Position numbers and translations under genes: made by a program. Shown here one piece after another: positions 15,723 to 18,640 of a stretch of 18,640 nucleotides of DNA (the stretch's first letter is position 1; each line of letters opens with the position of its first letter). The DNA comes from Clostridia bacterium (GTDB lineage Bacteria; Bacillota; Clostridia; Christensenellales; UBA1242). Under the pieces are notes generated by a model. That model worked only from the letters and a program-made list of their open reading frames with translations. It searched no databases and was not told the DNA's origin. The stretch covers positions 1 to 18,640 of the forward strand of contig JAFTJJ010000005.1 in NCBI GenBank assembly GCA_017456465.1, read 5' to 3'.

Positions 15723-15754
15723 AAAAAGTTCAAGATTTTTTTCTTGAACTTTTT
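15723..15754. terminator. Bidirectional terminator between convergent units
   Basis: A perfect 13-bp stem AAAAAGTTCAAGA / TCTTGAACTTTTT with a six-T loop; T runs flank it in both orientations. It lies 12 nt after the plus-strand stop and 25 nt after the minus-strand stop at 15780. Confidence 0.88.
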
Positions 15755-15779
15755 TTGAATGGTATTTATTGATTTGTTA

Positions 15780-17258
15780 TTATTTGTTATTTGTTTCTTG
15801 AACTTCTTGTATCAAAGCTGAATCGTTGTCATTTTTGCCATTCTTTACTTGAATTTTATCTTTGATTGCGTACACAAGTTGAATGATTCCAAACACCATG
15901 AAGCAAATCAAGTTGAACACAATGTAAACAACAAGTTGAATAATTGGATAGAATGTAAAAATCCCTAAGCTGAGTTGAGTGTTGAAGAGTTCTCCGAGGA
16001 AAGGTATAAATCCAGCCGCGGTTTCTTGATCGAACATGAAAAGATAATTTGCAGACCAGAAATCATTTCCTGTGGATGTCGCAATACCATTAAACACTGT
16101 TCCAAGAATCCAAACTGCAGCAAAATAAATCATGAAGCCAAAGAAGAAATTCTTAAGTGACTTTCTGTCAAGTCTTGGAAAGATATTTAACAAAAGTGCC
16201 AAGATTGGAATAACAATAACATTTGTATGTTCCAAAATGAAATGCATATTATAAAGATAGAAGAATCCCTCTCCATCAAGATCAGGCATTGCAAGTGCAA
16301 ATAGCACACCCACAACATTTACAATTACGGTAAAATCAAAAAGTTTCTTGGATTTTGTAATAAGGGCAAAAAGCACAAGATATGAACCAATATTGCAAAG
16401 TTGAAATGGGAATCGAGCAACATTAATACTTATTGCACCAAACATCTGATTGTATTGCATCAATAGACTCAAACTCAAGATGAATAACATAATCATTTTT
16501 GAATCATGATCCTTGTTTTTGAAAACAAAATACAAAACAATGATTTCAGCAACCACAAAAACAAGCCACAATATGTGAGGAAGTGTCCATGCATCAAAGA
16601 TCACTGTGCTGTAACCAAATAAATGTTGTGGAACCGAAATTGGAATGCATGACAAGAGTGAAAGCACAAGCACAAGTGCAAAACATCCCCATTCTTTCAA
16701 ACTTTTAACATTAAAAATGTGTTTTTCTTGAACAGCCAAAACAACAGGAATCATTATTTCAAGGCCAATTATAAGTCCAAATACTACACTCCTAAAAATT
16801 GGATTGAGCATAAATGCCTTAAACCCTTCACTTACAATTGACAGCGAATTAAGTCCTCTTCCCATACTTGATGTAAAAGCTTCCAAAAGTTGTGGATAAA
16901 AAATCAACTGAACAACTGAAATAATTGTACAAAAATAAATTGCAATATTTCGTATTGTTCTCTTTTTGAAGAATACTGCAAGGGGTAACATTATAAAAGC
17001 AAGGGATGACAACCACTTTAATACGGAAAGACCGCCAAGGTTTGCCCCAGATATATCTTCTTGATCAAAGCTTAAATTCAAGACATTTGGCAACAGTATC
17101 GTCAACAGCGATACCACACAGTATACCACCACTGACACTTTTAATATTTTTGACATTACACTGTCAAATTTCTCTTTATCTAGTTTGATGGCAAATTTAC
17201 AGATAAAATATGCACCAAGCATCAAACCAATAAATAGTACGAAAAATAAATAAAACAC
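15780..17258 (-). CDS. YwaF/TMEM164-family membrane protein with an apparent extra N-terminal repeat
   Basis: 492 residues, GTG start preceded by AGGAGGAG; roughly twice the usual family length. Residues about 255-460 match the YwaF-type integral membrane family (TIGR02206-like; related to animal TMEM164): FPFQLCNIGSYL with C288, ALAMPDLDGEG, MHFILEHTNVIVIP with H344, and WSANYLFMFD near 401-410. Human TMEM164 is reported to be an acyltransferase of ether phospholipids using a conserved Cys and His, so C288/H344 may be catalytic (inference). Residues 75-205 look like a decayed copy of the same fold: LSSLAFIMLPLAVFFKKR resembles the neighbour's QVCNFNFILLPLCLFKRN but lacks Cys and the His. The C-terminal 30 residues are polar. 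It overlaps the upstream gene by one base (TAGTG), so the two are co-translated. Confidence 0.82.
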   Translation of the reverse strand: MFYLFFVLFIGLMLGAYFICKFAIKLDKEKFDSVMSKILKVSVVVYCVVSLLTILLPNVLNLSFDQEDISGANLGGLSVLKWLSSLAFIMLPLAVFFKKRTIRNIAIYFCTIISVVQLIFYPQLLEAFTSSMGRGLNSLSIVSEGFKAFMLNPIFRSVVFGLIIGLEIMIPVVLAVQEKHIFNVKSLKEWGCFALVLVLSLLSCIPISVPQHLFGYSTVIFDAWTLPHILWLVFVVAEIIVLYFVFKNKDHDSKMIMLFILSLSLLMQYNQMFGAISINVARFPFQLCNIGSYLVLFALITKSKKLFDFTVIVNVVGVLFALAMPDLDGEGFFYLYNMHFILEHTNVIVIPILALLLNIFPRLDRKSLKNFFFGFMIYFAAVWILGTVFNGIATSTGNDFWSANYLFMFDQETAAGFIPFLGELFNTQLSLGIFTFYPIIQLVVYIVFNLICFMVFGIIQLVYAIKDKIQVKNGKNDNDSALIQEVQETNNK

Positions 17259-18019
17259 TATTTTTCTCCTCCTCTTTTTAATTTAATTACACACCCAAAG
17301 TTTCCGTGAGTGTTGTATTTATGAAATAATTTTGCAACCCCATAATATATAGCAGACAATACAAGCAACACTGGTAACAAATACACAAATGGTATGGGAA
17401 TTAACTTAAAAAGTGGTTCCAAAATCATAATAGACCCAGCTTCCATTGTATAAGAATGATTATGTGGACCCATAATTGAAAAACCATTCAATATAAAATT
17501 TCCAATAAACGCAATCAGAAAGTAAACAAATATACTCAAAACAACTTTCCACACATATTCAATTCGTGGTTTAAACCTTCTTGTTGCCAACATTAAAATA
17601 GGTATAAGAGCAATCAAAAAGTGATTTATCCAAAACGTTAAACATTCAACTGAATACCACATTGATTCTTCAATATCACTAGGGAAAGTCACAAATGTTG
17701 ACAAAGCCATGGGCATTGAAAAGAAAAACAAGTATTGCCTTGCAAGTTCGTTCCTTTTAAACAAACACAGAGGAAGTAAAATAAAGTTGAAGTTACAAAC
17801 TTGCAACATTTGTACCATCAGATTTTCAATATCAAACCTTGTGAAATAGTGAGTTCCATGGAGGAAAAATATTCCAAAAACACAAATTCCAGTTAAGCAA
17901 AAGATGATTATATTTTGGGTTTTTTCATTTACCTTTTTTACAACAAAAAATGAAGCCACACCAATTATAATTGAAGCCATTATCATTAAAATATGAGCAG
18001 TCCCACCAATTGTCATCAT
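17258..18019 (-). CDS. YwaF/TMEM164-family membrane protein
   Basis: 253 residues, a normal family length. Two adjacent ATGs (18019, 18016) follow AAGGGG; either may be used. Seven or so hydrophobic spans. Family blocks: HYFTRFDIENLMVQMLQVCN with C75, ILLPLCLFKRN, TFPSDIEESMW, FWINHFLIALIP with H133, FIGNFILNGF and HSYTMEAGSIMILEPLFK in place of the family's NYxFL segment. Bacillus YwaF is uncharacterised. The Cys/His pair matches the proposed active site of TMEM164, where acyl transfer between phospholipids is reported; a similar lipid-remodelling role here is inference. It is the first gene of a two-gene unit, with its stop sharing a G with the GTG of the next gene. Confidence 0.82.
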   Translation of the reverse strand: MMTIGGTAHILMIMASIIIGVASFFVVKKVNEKTQNIIIFCLTGICVFGIFFLHGTHYFTRFDIENLMVQMLQVCNFNFILLPLCLFKRNELARQYLFFFSMPMALSTFVTFPSDIEESMWYSVECLTFWINHFLIALIPILMLATRRFKPRIEYVWKVVLSIFVYFLIAFIGNFILNGFSIMGPHNHSYTMEAGSIMILEPLFKLIPIPFVYLLPVLLVLSAIYYGVAKLFHKYNTHGNFGCVIKLKRGGEK

Positions 18020-18056
18020 GAAAATTTTCCCCTTGATGTATCTATGCTTAATGATA

Positions 18057-18065
18057 ATTATATCA
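18057..18065 (-). promoter_or_regulatory. Extended -10 element of the YwaF-family gene pair
   Basis: Minus strand TGATATAAT, 37 nt before the ATG at 18019. No -35 match at the normal spacing. Confidence 0.55.
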
Positions 18066-18151
18066 CTTTATCATACCCATCACATACAAATTCAAAATGT
18101 AAATCGAATTTATACAAAATAACCAAATTTTTTGATAATTCTTTATATTGT

Positions 18152-18163
18152 GGTTTATAAACC
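18152..18163. promoter_or_regulatory. 12-bp perfect palindrome, possible operator
   Basis: GGTTTATAAACC lies about 90 nt upstream of the -10 of the YwaF-family pair and just before the tRNA terminator. It could be a dimeric repressor site; its distance from the promoter and AT-rich context make chance plausible. Confidence 0.3.
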
Positions 18164-18185
18164 GAACTGAGACATAAACAACTAT

Positions 18186-18219
18186 AAAAATGGTTCAAGC
18201 ATCCACTTGAACCATTTTT
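18186..18219 (-). terminator. Terminator of tRNA-Gly
   Basis: A perfect 14-bp stem AAAAATGGTTCAAG / CTTGAACCATTTTT, loop 6 nt, located 37 nt past the end of the tRNA, with T-rich 3' arm on the minus strand. Confidence 0.85.
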
Positions 18220-18256
18220 GTTTGTTACACAATTTATTTAATTGCGATTAACTGTT

Positions 18257-18330
18257 TGGAGCGGACGATGGGAGTCGAACCCACCTCTCAAGCTTGGGAA
18301 GCTCACATACTACCGATGTACTACGCCCGC
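18257..18330 (-). tRNA. tRNA-Gly, anticodon CCC
   Basis: A full cloverleaf of 74 nt on the minus strand. The acceptor stem is GCGGGCG with CGTCCGC (one G-U pair), the D arm GTAC/GTAT with GG in the loop, and the anticodon stem TGAGC/GCTTG with loop TTCCCAA giving anticodon CCC (reads GGG). A 4-nt variable loop and a T arm GTGGG/CCCAT with loop TTCGACT complete it. The discriminator is T, and CCA is encoded at 18259-18257. The anticodon stem has two weak pairs (U-G and G-U), though the AGCTT...AAGCT symmetry around the anticodon is notable. Confidence 0.93.
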
Positions 18331-18362
18331 ACGTTTCACTGAATTGTGTTCTGGCTTTTAAT

Positions 18363-18451
18363 AATTCTGGCGTTCTCGTCAGGATTCGCTCCGCTACGAG
18401 GTCGAGTTCAAGAAGCACTGCCGCTATCACGCCACTCGCTAAAAATAGTCC
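18363..18451. repeat. 89-bp direct repeat, copy 1
   Basis: Identical to 18552-18640 except A18434 versus G18623, i.e. one difference in 89 bases. It is distinctly richer in G and C than the flanking DNA. It contains nested inverted segments (CTCGT...ACGAG at 18375-18400 and ACGCCA-type outer arms), so it may form a folded RNA or DNA structure. It lies 32 nt upstream of the 5' end of tRNA-Gly. Confidence 0.9.
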
Positions 18452-18464
18452 ACTGGACTATTTT
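18442..18464. terminator. Hairpin at the end of repeat copy 1, terminator-like
   Basis: AAAATAGTCC / GGACTATTTT, a perfect 10-bp stem with loop ACT. A short A/T run lies on either side, so it could terminate transcripts from either strand. Only the left arm is inside the repeat; copy 2 ends at the matching base at the window edge. Confidence 0.55.
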
Positions 18465-18516
18465 ATTAACGCTCCGTTCGAATCCTTTTGTAAAATTTCA
18501 CAAGTGAAGAACAAAA

Positions 18517-18555
18517 AATTTCAAGCAACAAGCACCAGTGTTGATTCTTGAAATT
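18517..18555. repeat. Interrupted inverted repeat just before repeat copy 2
   Basis: Outer arms AATTTCAAG (18517-18525) and CTTGAAATT (18547-18555) enclose inner arms CAACA (18526-18530) and TGTTG (18539-18543) with loop AGCACCAG and an ATT bulge. The right outer arm runs 4 nt into repeat copy 2. Confidence 0.6.
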
Positions 18556-18640
18556 CTGGCGTTCTCGTCAGGATTCGCTCCGCTACGAGGTCGAGTTCAA
18601 GAAGCACTGCCGCTATCACGCCGCTCGCTAAAAATAGTCC
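18552..18640. repeat. 89-bp direct repeat, copy 2 (cut by window end)
   Basis: Begins 189 bases after copy 1 and matches it to the last base of the window, so the true repeat may be longer and further copies may follow. See copy 1 for composition and structure. Confidence 0.9.

Noticed and set aside
18248..18551. Open frames over the tRNA and the repeat on both strands
   Set aside because: They have no ribosome sites, cross the tRNA or hairpins, and exist because the GC-rich repeats lack stops.
18363..18640. CRISPR array
   Set aside because: Only two copies, 89 bp long with a 100-bp gap; length and number do not fit direct repeats and spacers, and no cas genes are present.
1..18640. Mycoplasma genetic code
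   Set aside because: TGA terminates the 1033-residue gene within an ATGA overlap and Trp is encoded by TGG.
1..18640. Insertion sequence or prophage
   Set aside because: No transposase, integrase or phage gene was seen, and no terminal inverted repeats with target duplications.

Overview
The window is AT-rich DNA from a low-GC Gram-positive bacterium. AGGAGG-type ribosome binding sites precede most genes, several starts are TTG or GTG, the promoters look SigA-type, and terminators are hairpins followed by T runs. TGA is used as a stop (end of the 1033-residue gene), so this is the standard bacterial code and not the Mycoplasma code. Listeria/Bacteroides-type surface repeats and a Clostridia-like enolase suggest an uncultured gut Bacillota. 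That placement is inference.

Layout. (1) 1-3835, plus strand: an apparent operon. It holds the 3' end of a sensor histidine kinase, three unrecognised membrane proteins with overlapping ends, and a cardiolipin synthase, closed by a strong terminator. (2) 3863-11221, minus strand: mostly separately promoted genes. Listed by increasing coordinate (reverse of transcription) they are an 853-residue coiled-coil orphan, a membrane-anchored probable beta-propeller protein, a YyaB-like PH-domain membrane protein, enolase, a TtcA-like PP-loop/Fe-S protein and a CYTH-domain protein. (3) 11334-15754, plus strand: a small orphan protein with a consensus promoter, then a degraded small membrane-protein gene on the minus strand. 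After these comes the most unusual locus here: a 1033-residue protein joining a cytoplasmic XRE helix-turn-helix, one membrane span, an HtrA-like domain that has lost its catalytic His and Ser, about five InlB-type repeats and GLUG-like repeats. It overlaps by ATGA with a 162-residue membrane protein. (4) 15780-18019, minus strand: two YwaF/TMEM164-family membrane proteins with overlapping ends, each keeping the family's Cys and His; the larger appears to carry a second, degenerate copy of the fold. (5) 18186-18640: tRNA-Gly(CCC) with its terminator, then two 89-bp near-identical GC-rich repeats and hairpins that run off the window edge.

How they fit together (inference). The envelope is a recurring theme: a sensor kinase with a phospholipid synthase, two possible lipid acyltransferases, and a protein that could link an extracellular binding surface to a DNA-binding domain in one chain. 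The XRE/pseudoprotease/InlB protein with its coupled membrane partner is the best candidate for an undescribed system, possibly transmembrane one-component sensing. No partner, ligand or target is shown by the sequence.
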